Origin: Micromonospora rhizosphaerae
Lineage (GTDB): Bacteria; Actinomycetota; Actinomycetes; Mycobacteriales; Micromonosporaceae
Length of the DNA: 64,000 bases
Assembly: GCF_900091465.1 (NCBI RefSeq)
Contig: NZ_FMHV01000002.1
Span: 2,976,001-3,040,000 of the forward strand
Reading direction: 5' to 3'
Shown: piece after piece, positions 1 through 8,156 of the stretch
Layout: every line of letters begins with the position of its first letter
Numbering within the stretch: position 1 is the first letter of the stretch
Translations under genes and position numbers: made by a program
Notes under the pieces: generated by a model
Told to the model about the DNA's origin: nothing
Database searches by the model: none
Seen by the model: the letters and a program-made list of their open reading frames with translations, nothing else

Positions 1-1399
1 TGCGCTGGGCGGCCCGGTCCTCGTGGTTGTCGGTCAGCAGGTGCCGCATCGAGGCGAACGCGTCGCCGGGGCGGCCGATGACGTTGAGCAGCATCGAGTG
101 GCTGACCTGGAAGCTGGAGGTGAGCGGCTCCGGCTCGGCCTCGACCAGCCGTTCGAAGGTGGGCTTGCCCCACCCGACGGACCCCTCCGGCGGCTTCTTC
201 TTGACCACCTTGCGCCGCTTCTTCGGGTCGTCGCCCGCCTTGGCCAGGGCCTTCTCGTTCTCGATGACGTGCTCGGGGGCCTGCACGACGACCCGGCCGA
301 GGGTGTCGAAGCCGGCCCGCCCGGCCCGGCCGGCGATCTGGTGGAACTCGCGGGCCTTGAGCAGCCGGGTACGCGTCCCGTCGTACTTGGACAGGCCGGT
401 GAAGAGCACCGTGCGGATCGGCACGTTGATGCCCACGCCGAGGGTGTCGGTGCCGCAGATGACCTTGAGCAGCCCGGCCTGGGCCAGCGTCTCCACCAGC
501 CGGCGGTACTTGGGCAGCATGCCGGCGTGGTGCACGCCGATGCCGTGCCGGACCAGCCTCGACAGCGTCTTACCGAAGCCCGAGGTGAACCGGAACCCGC
601 CGATCGCCTGGGCGATCATGTCCTTCTCGGCCCGGGTGCAGACATTGACGCTCATCAGCGCCTGGGCGCGTTCCAACGCGGCGGCCTGGGTGAAGTGCAC
701 CACGTAGACCGGGGCCTGCCTGGTCTCCAGCAGCTCTTCCAGCGTCTCGTGCAGCGGGGTCATCGCGTACGAGAAGAGGAGCGGGACCGGCCGCTCGGCC
801 GAGCGGACGACGGCGGTCGGCCGCCCGGTGCGCCGGGTCAGGTCGTCGACGAAGCGGGTGGTGTCGCCGAGCGTGGCGGACATCAGGATGAACTGCGCCT
901 GCGGCAGCTCGATCAGCGGCACCTGCCAGGCCCAGCCCCGGTCCGGCTCGGCGTAGAAGTGGAACTCGTCCATGATCACCTGGCCGACGTCGGCCCGGGT
1001 GCCCTCGCGCAGCGCGAGGTTGGCCAGGATCTCCGCGGTGCAGCAGATGATCGGCGCGTCGGCGTTGACGCTGGCGTCGCCGGTGAGCATGCCGACGTTC
1101 TCCGCGCCGAACACCTCGCAGAGGGCGAAGAACTTCTCCGAGACCAGGGCCTTGATCGGCGCGGTGTAGAAGGTGGTGCGGTCGTCGGCCAGGGCGGCGA
1201 AGTGCGCGGCGATCGCGACCAGGCTCTTGCCGGAGCCGGTCGGCGTATTCATGATCACGTTCGCCCCGGAGACGATCTCGATGACCGCCTCCTCCTGGTG
1301 GGGGTAGAGGTCGAGGCCGCGCTCCTTCGCCCAGCCGGCAAACGTGTCGTAAAGGGTGTCGGGGTCGGCGCTTCTCGGCAGCGCGGCGGTGAGCGTCAT
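1..1399 (-). CDS. DEAD/DEAH-box helicase (DUF3516-type), 3' part beyond window
   Basis: An open frame starts at the ATG at 1399 ([10 protein letters not shown]) and runs off the window edge, so the C-terminal part is missing. A Q-motif-like YPHQ lies near residue 32, Walker A TPTGSGKS at about 52-59, a DEFH Walker B box near 144-147 and a helicase C-terminal [11 protein letters not shown] motif near residue 350, followed by a basic stretch ([10 protein letters not shown]). This order is that of superfamily 2 helicases; the actinobacterial family with a C-terminal DUF3516 domain has this N-terminus. It probably unwinds structured RNA in an ATP-dependent way, but the substrate is inferred only. 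A coding start is supported by loss of coding signal upstream and by the trmB gene ending about 100 nt away. Confidence 0.85.
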   Translation of the reverse strand, partial: MTLTAALPRSADPDTLYDTFAGWAKERGLDLYPHQEEAVIEIVSGANVIMNTPTGSGKSLVAIAAHFAALADDRTTFYTAPIKALVSEKFFALCEVFGAENVGMLTGDASVNADAPIICCTAEILANLALREGTRADVGQVIMDEFHFYAEPDRGWAWQVPLIELPQAQFILMSATLGDTTRFVDDLTRRTGRPTAVVRSAERPVPLLFSYAMTPLHETLEELLETRQAPVYVVHFTQAAALERAQALMSVNVCTRAEKDMIAQAIGGFRFTSGFGKTLSRLVRHGIGVHHAGMLPKYRRLVETLAQAGLLKVICGTDTLGVGINVPIRTVLFTGLSKYDGTRTRLLKAREFHQIAGRAGRAGFDTLGRVVVQAPEHVIENEKALAKAGDDPKKRRKVVKKKPPEGSVGWGKPTFERLVEAEPEPLTSSFQVSHSMLLNVIGRPGDAFASMRHLLTDNHEDRAAQR

Positions 1400-1495
1400 A
1401 GCCGTTCTATCGTGCCTGGATCATGGTCCGCCGCGCCAACCGGGTCGTCCGGCCCTGCTCCGCCGGGAGCGAAACCGCGTCGGCCGGGCGGCGCC

Positions 1496-2203
1496 TCAGC
1501 GCCGGTGGTGGACGAGGTCGAAGATCGAGCGGCCGGCGGTGAGGGCGCGGCGCTCGAACCTGGTGACCGGCCGGTGCCCCGGGCGCGGCGCGAACCCGTC
1601 GTGGGCGTCGACCAGGCCCGGGTCGGCGGCCAGGGTCTCCCGCATCGACTCGGCGTACTCGGCCCAGTCGGTGGCGCAGTGCAGCGTCCCGCCGGGGACC
1701 AGCCGGGAGCGCAGCAGCGCGACGTGCGTCGGCTGGATCAGCCGCCGCTTGTGGTGCCGGGCCTTCGGCCACGGGTCCGGAAAGAAGACGTGCACCGCTT
1801 CCAGCGAGCCCTCCGGCATCGCCCGGACCAGGTCCAACGCGTCACCCCGGGCCACCCGGACGTTGCTCAGCCCGTGCCGCTCGACCAACTCGAGCAGGTT
1901 GGCGATTCCGGGCGTGTGCACCTCAACCGCCAGATAGTGTCGGTCCGGGTCGGCCGCCGCCATCGCGGCGGTGGCGTCACCCATGCCGGAGCCGATCTCC
2001 AGCACCAGCGGGGCCCGCCGGCCGAACGGCGCCGTCGCATCGAACGGCCCGTCGGGGGCGCCGATGTCCAGGCCGTACGCGGGCCAGAGCCGCTGCAGCG
2101 CGTCGCGCTGGCGGTCGCTCATCCGGCCGCGGCGGGGATGGAAGGTGCGGATCGGGGCGGCGTGGACCGGCCGTGCGGTGAGGGTCTGGTCGGTGGAGGT
2201 CAC
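1496..2203 (-). CDS. trmB: tRNA (guanine-N7-)-methyltransferase TrmB
   Basis: 235-residue protein. It has the SAM-binding EIGSGMGDAT motif, the family signature FFPDPWPKARHHKRR, and a C-terminal VTRFERR block; all three are diagnostic for TrmB, which makes m7G46 in the variable loop of tRNAs using SAM. I start at the GTG at 2203 (VTSTDQTL) because the family normally has only a short lead-in before RTFHPRRGRMS; an upstream ATG at 2272 would add 23 residues. Neither start has a good Shine-Dalgarno sequence. The gene is divergent from the secreted protein gene at 2332 and likely single. Confidence 0.92.
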   Translation of the reverse strand: MTSTDQTLTARPVHAAPIRTFHPRRGRMSDRQRDALQRLWPAYGLDIGAPDGPFDATAPFGRRAPLVLEIGSGMGDATAAMAAADPDRHYLAVEVHTPGIANLLELVERHGLSNVRVARGDALDLVRAMPEGSLEAVHVFFPDPWPKARHHKRRLIQPTHVALLRSRLVPGGTLHCATDWAEYAESMRETLAADPGLVDAHDGFAPRPGHRPVTRFERRALTAGRSIFDLVHHRR

Positions 2204-2331
2204 AGCGATTCGAGCGTACGCGACGGTTCCGCGGATCGGATGTGAGGTGCGGCCGGGGGTGAGAGGATTCATCCCGTACGGCAGGACGGGCGGCCCGCTG
2301 CCCGGTACCGCCTCCGGCGCCGGGAGGGGAC

Positions 2332-2937
2332 ATGGTGTCAGTCACACGACGCACGGCGTCGGTGATCGCGTGCGCCGCGTTCGCCGCCCTCCTGTTCGGG
2401 GCGGCCCCGGCCCTGGCCGGCCCGCTCCCCGTCGCCGAGCCGGCGCCCACCGCGCAGCCGCCGGCAGACGTGATCTTCGTGGAGGTGACACCGAGCACGG
2501 TCGAGGCCGGCTTCCTGGTCGGCATCCGGGCGAGCTGCCGGGAGAACTCGGTGCCCGCCATCGTGGTCTCGGACGCCTTCGGCCGGATCCAGGTGCAGCC
2601 GCAGCGGGGGTTGCTGACCGCCTCGCCGATGGTGAAGGAGCGCGCCCTTCCCGGCAGCTACCGGGTCAAGCTGGAGTGCCCGGGCGGTCAGAGCGCCTCG
2701 ACGATGCTCCAGGTGGTGCGGGGCGTCCAGCGCAGCCGCGGGCCGGCGAGCGACCCCGGTCCCGGGCCGGCGACCGCCCCCAGCCGCGGGCCGGCGACCG
2801 GCTTCGGCGGCACCGCCGGATTCAACCTCGGTAACCTGCTGGTACCCCTGGGACTGGCGCTGACCCTGGCCGGGGTGATCGTCGGCCTGGTGGCGCTGCG
2901 CCGCCCCCGTACCGTCCGTGGCGCCGCGCGACGGTGA
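2332..2937 (+). CDS. Secreted, membrane-anchored protein upstream of sortase
   Basis: 201 residues. The N-terminus has a basic start, a hydrophobic core (VIACAAFAALLFGAA) and an ALA-GP signal-peptidase site near residue 29. The middle (about 45-125) looks like one beta-rich domain with two cysteines; then comes a low-complexity linker rich in R-G-P-A-S repeats, a hydrophobic segment (LLVPLGLALTLAGVIVGLVAL) and a basic tail RRPRTVRG. No LPXTG-like motif is seen, so it is probably anchored by its C-terminal helix and not cleaved by the sortase. The ATG has a strong GGGAGGGG ribosome site. It lies 3 nt before the sortase gene, so the two are almost surely one operon. Family not recognised; substrate or partner role is inference. 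Confidence 0.85.
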   Translation: MVSVTRRTASVIACAAFAALLFGAAPALAGPLPVAEPAPTAQPPADVIFVEVTPSTVEAGFLVGIRASCRENSVPAIVVSDAFGRIQVQPQRGLLTASPMVKERALPGSYRVKLECPGGQSASTMLQVVRGVQRSRGPASDPGPGPATAPSRGPATGFGGTAGFNLGNLLVPLGLALTLAGVIVGLVALRRPRTVRGAARR

Positions 2938-2940
2938 GCC

Positions 2941-3609
2941 ATGGCCAGCCACTCCGCCCCGCAGCCGGCCGCCCGCGTGGCGCGCCGCGACCGGCGGCCG
3001 GGGCGTCGCCCCTGGTCGGCGCCGCTGGCGGTGGTGCTGGTGCTGGTCGGCGTCTTCGCCACCGGGGCCGGGCTGGGCCGCACCGTCGGGCCGTTCGACT
3101 GGGCCGCTGAGGTCCCGCGCCAGTCGCGCGAGCGGGGCGAGCTTCAGGCCAGCCGACCGGTGAGCCTCTCCGTCCCGGCGATCAAGGTCACCGCCCCGGT
3201 GATGCGGGTCGGGCAGGCCCGGGACGGCTCCATCGACGTGCCGCCGCTGAGCAAGCACAACGACGCCGGCTGGTACGACAAGGGCCCGACTCCGGGCGAG
3301 CCGGGCCGGGCGATCATCGTCGGGCACGTGGACACCAAGAGCGGCCCGGCGGTCTTCTACAACCTGGGCAAGCTCAAGCCTGGCGACCGGATCGAGGTGA
3401 CCCGGTCGGACCGGAGCGTGGTGATCTTCAAGGTCGACACGGTCGAGCACTTCGACAAGGCGGAACTGCCCGCCGACCGGGTGTACGGCGACGAGGGCCC
3501 GCCGGGGCTGCGGCTGATCACCTGCGGCGGCGAGTGGGTCGGCGGGAGGACCGGCTACCGGGACAACGTCATCGCCTTCGCGTCCCTTGTGGACACTCGC
3601 CAGCCCTGA
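2941..3609 (+). CDS. Class F sortase
   Basis: 222 residues with a single N-terminal membrane helix (about 26-46) and an extracytoplasmic sortase domain. Catalytic residues are visible: His129 in IIVGHVD, Cys195 in LITCGGEW and Arg207 in GYRDN. The short TC-containing motif and small size fit the class F sortases common in Actinobacteria, which carry out transpeptidation of surface proteins at the cell wall. It starts 3 nt after the stop of the secreted protein gene and is therefore translationally coupled to it. No classical sorting-signal protein is seen nearby, so its substrates are probably encoded elsewhere. Confidence 0.93.
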   Translation: MASHSAPQPAARVARRDRRPGRRPWSAPLAVVLVLVGVFATGAGLGRTVGPFDWAAEVPRQSRERGELQASRPVSLSVPAIKVTAPVMRVGQARDGSIDVPPLSKHNDAGWYDKGPTPGEPGRAIIVGHVDTKSGPAVFYNLGKLKPGDRIEVTRSDRSVVIFKVDTVEHFDKAELPADRVYGDEGPPGLRLITCGGEWVGGRTGYRDNVIAFASLVDTRQP

Positions 3610-3641
3610 CCGTCATTGCCGCGTTCGAGGCCGAGAGCAAT

Positions 3642-3675
3642 ATGACTCTCCGGCATGTTCATGACTCTCAGGCAT
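3642..3675. repeat. Two near-identical 15-nt direct repeats between convergent genes
   Basis: ATGACTCTCCGGCAT (3642-3656) and ATGACTCTCAGGCAT (3661-3675) differ by one base and are 19 nt apart start to start. A partial copy (GAGGCATAT) follows near 3686. The short interval is less GC-rich than its surroundings and lies between the ends of the sortase and mhuD-like genes. Function unknown; the spacing of about two helical turns could suit a protein-binding site. Confidence 0.5.
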
Positions 3676-3729
3676 ATCGCTGCTGAGGCATATGGGGACC
3701 GCGCAAGGGGCAGGGCCAAAGTGACGGCC

Positions 3730-4041
3730 TCAGCCCTTGCCGGGCACCTGCTGGACCACCTCGAACTCCAGCAGCGTGGCCCCGGTGGCGACCGGCCGGC
3801 GCTGCTCGCCACCGGCGTGCGCGGCCCGGGACGGCCCGGAGGCCCACGCCTGGTACGCCTCCTCCGATTCCCACTTCGTGTAGACGAAGTAGCGGCTCTC
3901 CCCGGCGACCGGGCGGAGCAGTTCGAAGCCGAGGAAGCCGGGCGAGTTCTCCACGGCGCCGGCCCGGGCGGCGAACCGCTTTTCCAGTTCCTCACCGGCG
4001 CCGGGCGGGACGTCGATCGCGTTGATCTTCACGACTGCCAT
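3730..4041 (-). CDS. mhuD: MhuD-like haem-degrading monooxygenase
   Basis: 103 residues of the antibiotic-biosynthesis-monooxygenase (ABM) fold. It closely follows my memory of mycobacterial MhuD along its whole length, including KINAI near the start, ENSPGFLGFELLRPV in the middle and TGATLLEFEVV at the end. With the ATG at 4041 as start, the MhuD active-site residues Asn7, Trp66 and His75 fall at exactly those positions here. MhuD cleaves haem to mycobilin and iron without CO release; the same chemistry is inferred here. An upstream in-frame GTG at 4050 would add three residues and disturb this numbering. It is downstream of and co-directional with xthA (gap 19 nt). Confidence 0.88.
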   Translation of the reverse strand: MAVVKINAIDVPPGAGEELEKRFAARAGAVENSPGFLGFELLRPVAGESRYFVYTKWESEEAYQAWASGPSRAAHAGGEQRRPVATGATLLEFEVVQQVPGKG

Positions 4042-4060
4042 GCGACCCACCCTAACCGCC

Positions 4061-4858
4061 TCAGAACGCCTCGACGGCCGGGACCAGGTCGGCGTCGACC
4101 ACGATCGGCGCGTGATCGGAAGGGCCCTTGCCCTTGCGGGCCTCGCGGTCCACGTAGGCGCTGCGGACCGCGCGGGCGAACGGCGCCGAGGCGTACACCA
4201 GGTCGATCCGCATGCCCTTGTTCTGGTGGAACATGCCGGCCCGGTAGTCCCAGTAGGTGAAGGGGTGCGGGCCCTTCATCGGGGTGGGGACCACGTCGCT
4301 GAGCCCGAGGTCGCGCAGCGCCGCCAGGGCTGCCCGCTCGGCCGGGGTGACGTGGGTGGAGGTGACGAAGAGGGCCGGGTCCCACACGTCGGCGTCGGTC
4401 GGCGCGACGTTGAAGTCACCGCAGACGGCCAGCGGCAGCCCGGTGGTCAGCTCCGGTTCGAGCGCGTCCCGCAGCGCCGCCAACCAGGCCAGCTTGTACG
4501 CGTAGTGCGGGTCGACGGGCGTGCGCCCGTTCGGTACGTAGACCGACCAGACCCGCAGCCTGTCGCAGGTGGCCGAGATCGACCGGGCCTCCGGCTCCGG
4601 GAACCCGGGCTCGCCGGGGAAACCGACCGCCACGTCGGCCAGCCCGACCCGGGACAGGATCGCCACCCCGTTCCACCGGCCGTCGCTGTGGCTGGCCGCC
4701 TCGTAGCCCAGCTCACCCACCTCGGCCACCGGGAACGCCCCGTCGGGGCACTTGGTCTCCTGGAGGCAGACGACGTCGGGTTTCGTGGTGGCCAGCCAGT
4801 CGAGGAGCCGGGGCAGGCGGGCCTTCACCGAGTTCACGTTCCACGTCGCCAGGCGCAT
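4061..4858 (-). CDS. xthA: Exodeoxyribonuclease III
   Basis: 265 residues of the exonuclease-endonuclease-phosphatase family. Expected motifs appear in order: TWNVNS (metal-binding Asn), LQETK (catalytic Glu), GDFNVAPTDADVW (Asp/Asn), RIDLVYAS and SDHAPIV (Asp-His). It would act in base-excision repair as a 3'-5' exonuclease and AP endonuclease. The start at the ATG at 4858 (MRLATWNV) follows a GGAG ribosome site; an in-frame ATG six codons upstream lies before that site. Probably co-transcribed with the mhuD-like gene behind it. Confidence 0.94.
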   Translation of the reverse strand: MRLATWNVNSVKARLPRLLDWLATTKPDVVCLQETKCPDGAFPVAEVGELGYEAASHSDGRWNGVAILSRVGLADVAVGFPGEPGFPEPEARSISATCDRLRVWSVYVPNGRTPVDPHYAYKLAWLAALRDALEPELTTGLPLAVCGDFNVAPTDADVWDPALFVTSTHVTPAERAALAALRDLGLSDVVPTPMKGPHPFTYWDYRAGMFHQNKGMRIDLVYASAPFARAVRSAYVDREARKGKGPSDHAPIVVDADLVPAVEAF

Positions 4859-4895
4859 GGCTCCAGCCTGCCGCATCGGCGGCCGACTCGCCGGG

Positions 4896-5816
4896 TCAGC
4901 TCCCCGGGGTGTCGTTCGGGCGGGTCTGCTCGGCGAGGAAGCGTTCCAGCTCGGCGCCGAGTTCGTCGGCGGTGGGCAGTGGGCCGGTCTCAGGGGTCAG
5001 CAGATTCTTTTCACCGCGACCCCGGGCGAACGCGTCGTACTGCTCCTCCAGGGCCTGGACCAGGGTGGCCGCCTCCTCGGTCTGGGCGACCTGCCGGTCG
5101 ATCTCCACCCGGACCACCTCGGCGGCCGCGCGCAGCCCGTCCCGGGGCAGCAGCAGGCCGGTGCTGCGCGACACCGAGGCGAGCAGCACCTCGGCCGCGG
5201 CCGGGTACTCGGTCTGGGCGACGTAGTGCGGCACGTGCGCGGCGAAGCCGAGCGCGTCGCGGCCCTGCTCGCCGAGGCGGAACTCCAGCAGGTGCCCGAC
5301 GCTGCCCGGGACCTGCACCCGCTGCAGCCACGGCTCGTAGCCGGCGATCAGTTCCCGCCGGGTGGCGTGGGCGGTCACCCCGCTGGGGCGGGTGTGCGGC
5401 ACCGCCATCGGGATGGAGTTGAGCCCGACGGTGAGCCGGACGTCCAGCCGGGCGGTGAGGCCGGCGACCGCGGCCACGAACCGCTCCCACTGCAGGTCCG
5501 GCTCGGGCCCGGTGAGCAGCAGGAAGGGGGTCTCGTCATCGTCGTGGAGCAGGTGCAGCGCCAGCTCCGGGGCGTCGTACTCGGCCCAGCGGTCCTCGAC
5601 AAAGGTCATCATCGGGCGGCGGGAGCGGTAGTCGAAGAGCTGGTCGACGTCGAAGCGGGCGATCGGGCGCGCCTCGAGGGAGGTGAGCAGCTGCTCCCGG
5701 GCCAGCCGGGTGGCGCTGCCGGCGTCGACGAAGCCGGTGAGCGCCTGGATCAGCACCGGTTGACCGAGGTCGGGCAGATCGTCGGCGAGTTCGTAGAGCT
5801 CGTGTGGGTCGAGCAC
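4896..5816 (-). CDS. PAC2 family protein
   Basis: 306 residues. The N-terminal part (VLIQALTGFVDAG, then FDVDQLFDYRSRRP and a LLLTGPEPDLQW segment) matches PAC2-family proteins, relatives of eukaryotic proteasome-assembly chaperone 2. Actinobacteria with a 20S proteasome carry several such proteins, but their role is not established. The C-terminal 80 residues are charged and probably helical. I choose the GTG at 5816 (VLDPHELY) because it is preceded at 8 nt by GGGAGGT; the frame stays open further upstream, but that extension is low-complexity. It is followed by xthA in the same direction after 37 nt. Confidence 0.88.
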   Translation of the reverse strand: MLDPHELYELADDLPDLGQPVLIQALTGFVDAGSATRLAREQLLTSLEARPIARFDVDQLFDYRSRRPMMTFVEDRWAEYDAPELALHLLHDDDETPFLLLTGPEPDLQWERFVAAVAGLTARLDVRLTVGLNSIPMAVPHTRPSGVTAHATRRELIAGYEPWLQRVQVPGSVGHLLEFRLGEQGRDALGFAAHVPHYVAQTEYPAAAEVLLASVSRSTGLLLPRDGLRAAAEVVRVEIDRQVAQTEEAATLVQALEEQYDAFARGRGEKNLLTPETGPLPTADELGAELERFLAEQTRPNDTPGS

Positions 5817-6249
5817 CGGTTGGGACCTCCCTGGAAACGCGCGTACGGCGGCCGTGCGTGGACGGCACCCGGTTCGGGCAACGTACCGCCAATAGTGATC
5901 CATTCCGTTCCGGGTGGGTCCGGTGGGCAATGGATGATCACAATTCGGCGAACCGGGTGATCAAATCGGGGCGAACCCACTGATCTTCCCTGACCGCCAG
6001 GCCGGAAGGTCGAGTCATCCTTCGCCCGAAAGTATGAGTTAGTTGATCATCGGGGGGTGGGTGGCCGGACGCGTGGTAGCTGCCTTCGAGCACACGCCTC
6101 GTGCCCGGTTGGAGGTTTGCCGGTTCCGCGAGGTTTGTGTCGATCGCCGTCGCTGCCGTACACGAGGTCCGGCTTCAATGGGCAAGAATGTGGCCAGGAC
6201 CACTCGGTCACGCTGGGTCACCAGCGTTCCACCTGCCTAGCCTCGTCGA
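5817..6249. other. 430-nt divergent intergenic region
   Basis: No convincing gene. It has clearly lower GC than its flanks between about 5940 and 6060 and contains several TGATCA/TGATCT words (near 5935, 5958, 5980 and 6052). A perfect hairpin CGCTGG-GTCA-CCAGCG occupies 6211-6226. A leaderless-type TAGCCT hexamer at 6238-6243 stands 6 nt before the ATG of the next gene. Length and position before a peptidoglycan-active gene would suit a riboswitch, but I could not match a known consensus. Confidence 0.5.
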
Positions 6250-7182
6250 ATGCGTAACGACGGCACCCTCGACGACCACGACGGCCTCGGCGGCTCGGCT
6301 GACCGTTCGGACGATACCCACTCCACCGATCGGTCAACCACGCCTCTCGAGCGCCTCGCCTCCCGGTTCGACCTCGCAGCCCGGCTCGACTTCCTCCGTA
6401 CCCGCTTCGGCGGCCTGACAAACCCCCTCACCGATCGGCCCGGCCGGGCCCGCGTGGCGGTGGCCACCGGCGCGGTCTGCTGCCTCGGCCTGGTGGGCCT
6501 CGCCCAGGTCGGCGCCGGCGCCGCCGGCGATTCCGAGGCGCCGGCCCAGCCGGTGGAGGCCGCCCAGCCGGTGCAGGCCGCCCCGCGGGCGACCGAGGAC
6601 GCCGCCTCCCGGGACGCTGATCGCCAGTCGTCCGCGCCGGTCGCCCAGACGGCCGACCCGGATGTCGCGAAGCCCGAGGACGAGAAGCCCGAGGACAAGA
6701 AGCCCGAGGACAAGAAGCCCGAGGACAAGCCGAAGCCGAAGGAGATCGCCCCGGTTGCCGGGCTGGACAAGGCCCAGATGGACAACGCCGAGGCGATCGT
6801 CAAGGCCGGCCAGGAGATGGGCGTGCCCCGCCGGGCGCTGGTCATCGCGGTTGCCACCGCCATGCAGGAGAGCAACCTCTACAACTACGCCAGCGGTGTG
6901 CTGCCCGAGTCGCAGAACTACCCGCACCAGGCGATCGGCTGGGACCACGACTCGGTCGGCCTGTTCCAGCAGCGCCCGAGCAGCGGGTGGGGGTCGGTGC
7001 CCGACCTGATGAAGCCGGAGTTCGCCACCCGGCAGTTCCTCACCGCCCTGGTTGCGGTCCCCGGCTGGCAGGACATGCCGCTGACCCTCGCCGCCCAGAC
7101 CGTGCAGGTCTCCGCCTTCCCCTGGGCCTACGCCCAGCACGAGTGGCGGGCCAACGAGGTGGTCAACGCAATCGCCGGCTGA
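6250..7182 (+). CDS. Membrane-anchored lysozyme-like (transglycosylase-type) protein
   Basis: 310 residues. An acidic, low-complexity cytoplasmic N-terminus is followed by a basic region, one hydrophobic segment (VAVATGAVCCLGLVGLAQVG, about 70-90) and a linker of A/P/Q and then K-P-E-D repeats. The C-terminal domain (about 170-310) contains VIAVATAMQESNLYN and SVGLFQQRPSSGWGS, the pattern of lysozyme-like domains that precede or accompany peptidoglycan hydrolases in actinomycetes; the Glu in AMQESN is the likely catalytic acid. It would act outside the membrane on peptidoglycan. The ATG is 6 nt after a TAGCCT box, suggesting a leaderless transcript. Confidence 0.82.
   Translation: MRNDGTLDDHDGLGGSADRSDDTHSTDRSTTPLERLASRFDLAARLDFLRTRFGGLTNPLTDRPGRARVAVATGAVCCLGLVGLAQVGAGAAGDSEAPAQPVEAAQPVQAAPRATEDAASRDADRQSSAPVAQTADPDVAKPEDEKPEDKKPEDKKPEDKPKPKEIAPVAGLDKAQMDNAEAIVKAGQEMGVPRRALVIAVATAMQESNLYNYASGVLPESQNYPHQAIGWDHDSVGLFQQRPSSGWGSVPDLMKPEFATRQFLTALVAVPGWQDMPLTLAAQTVQVSAFPWAYAQHEWRANEVVNAIAG
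6670..6729 (+). repeat. Four 15-bp tandem repeats coding KPEDK/E
   Basis: The unit AAGCCCGAGGACAAG occurs four times in register (first copy ends GAG), encoding Lys-Pro-Glu-Asp-Lys/Glu in the linker between the membrane helix and the catalytic domain. Copies 2-4 are identical at DNA level, so the array is young and may vary in length between strains. Confidence 0.9.
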
Positions 7183-7249
7183 CCGCGGGTACCCGGCACC
7201 GCCCGGTCGCGGGTACACATGATGGGGAGAATCGACAGGAGGAGCCCTC

Positions 7250-7996
7250 GTGACCGACTCCGCGCCCGTCGACGGCGAGTCCGCCGTCCCCACGCCGCCC
7301 GCGGTGACGCCGGCCGCGCCGCCGGACGCCCCTGAGGCGCCGCCGGCCAGGCTCTGGGACCGGATGCGGGAGGACCCGCAGTACGCCCCGGAGCACCTGG
7401 CCCTGGAGGCCGTTCGCCGGCTCGGGCCGGAGGCGGCGCACTGGGCCGCCCGGGAACGCTCGGAGCGACCCGACTTCCCCGCCGACGAACTGGCCGACCA
7501 GGCGGTCCGCCGGTTCGTCAACCACGCCCGGCTCTCCGGCGCGGTCTCCGGCGCCGCCGGGCTGCCCGGCGCGGTGATCGACGTGGGCGTGCTGGCCTGG
7601 ACCCAGGCCCGGCTGGTGCTGCACGTCGCAGCGGCGTACGGCGTCGACCCGGTGCATCCGGACCGGGCCACCGACCTGCTGGTGCTGCAGAAGGTGCACA
7701 AGGTCGCCGAGACCGCGCGGCTCGCCCTCGGGGTGGCCGCCGGCCGGGAACGCGCCGGGGCGCTCTTCGGCAAGGCCGGGGAGCGCCCGATCGGCAGGGT
7801 GATGCTCCAGTTGGGCGTACGGCTGGCGCAGATGGCCGGGGTGCGGGCGGCGAAGCGAATCTTCGCCAAGGTGGTCCCCGGCGCGGCGATCATCCTCGGC
7901 ACCTGGGCCAACTCCTCGGCGACCAGGGACCTCGCCGAGCGGGCCCGCGCCCTCTACCGCAACGGCCCTGAGGGCCTGCTCAACCGACGTCTCTGA
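7250..7996 (+). CDS. EcsC family protein
   Basis: 248 residues. A Pro/Ala-rich N-terminus of about 35 residues precedes a domain with the features of EcsC-like proteins: AVRRFVNHARLSGAVSGAAGLPGAVIDVGVLAWTQ with two amphipathic or membrane-associated helices and a C-terminal glycine/alanine-rich helix (IFAKVVPGAAIILGTWANSS). The function of this family is poorly known. The start is GTG at 7250 after an ACAGGAGGAG ribosome site. It follows the lysozyme-like gene after 67 nt in the same direction. Confidence 0.8.
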   Translation: MTDSAPVDGESAVPTPPAVTPAAPPDAPEAPPARLWDRMREDPQYAPEHLALEAVRRLGPEAAHWAARERSERPDFPADELADQAVRRFVNHARLSGAVSGAAGLPGAVIDVGVLAWTQARLVLHVAAAYGVDPVHPDRATDLLVLQKVHKVAETARLALGVAAGRERAGALFGKAGERPIGRVMLQLGVRLAQMAGVRAAKRIFAKVVPGAAIILGTWANSSATRDLAERARALYRNGPEGLLNRRL

Positions 7997-8121
7997 CGGA
8001 CTCCGACGGAGCCGCTCGCGCCCGGTCAACCCCTCAAAAACGGCGTGGTACGCGACCGCTCCGCCAGGGCGCCGGCTCGTTACCCCCGTCCGTCGCCGGG
8101 TCAGGTGGGAGGACCGGGGCA

Positions 8122-8147
8122 GGTTAGCCGCCACGGGGGCCGGGTAG
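8122..8147 (+). promoter_or_regulatory. Candidate SigB-type promoter
   Basis: GGTT (8122-8125), a 16-nt spacer and GGGTAG (8142-8147) lie 9 nt before the ATG of the small membrane protein. It differs at one -10 base from the GnnT-N14-16-GGGTAC/T consensus known for streptomycete SigB. Confidence 0.4.
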
Positions 8148-8156
8148 CACGAAGAA

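Noticed and set aside
23..2245. Very long plus-strand open frames across the helicase and trmB genes
   Set aside because: They are antisense shadows caused by high GC. Their translations are rich in Arg, Gly and Pro without motifs, while the minus strand gives clear helicase and TrmB domains.
6043..6240. Short open frames before the lysozyme-like gene
   Set aside because: No ribosome site, poor codon pattern and basic, motif-free products; the region is better read as intergenic.
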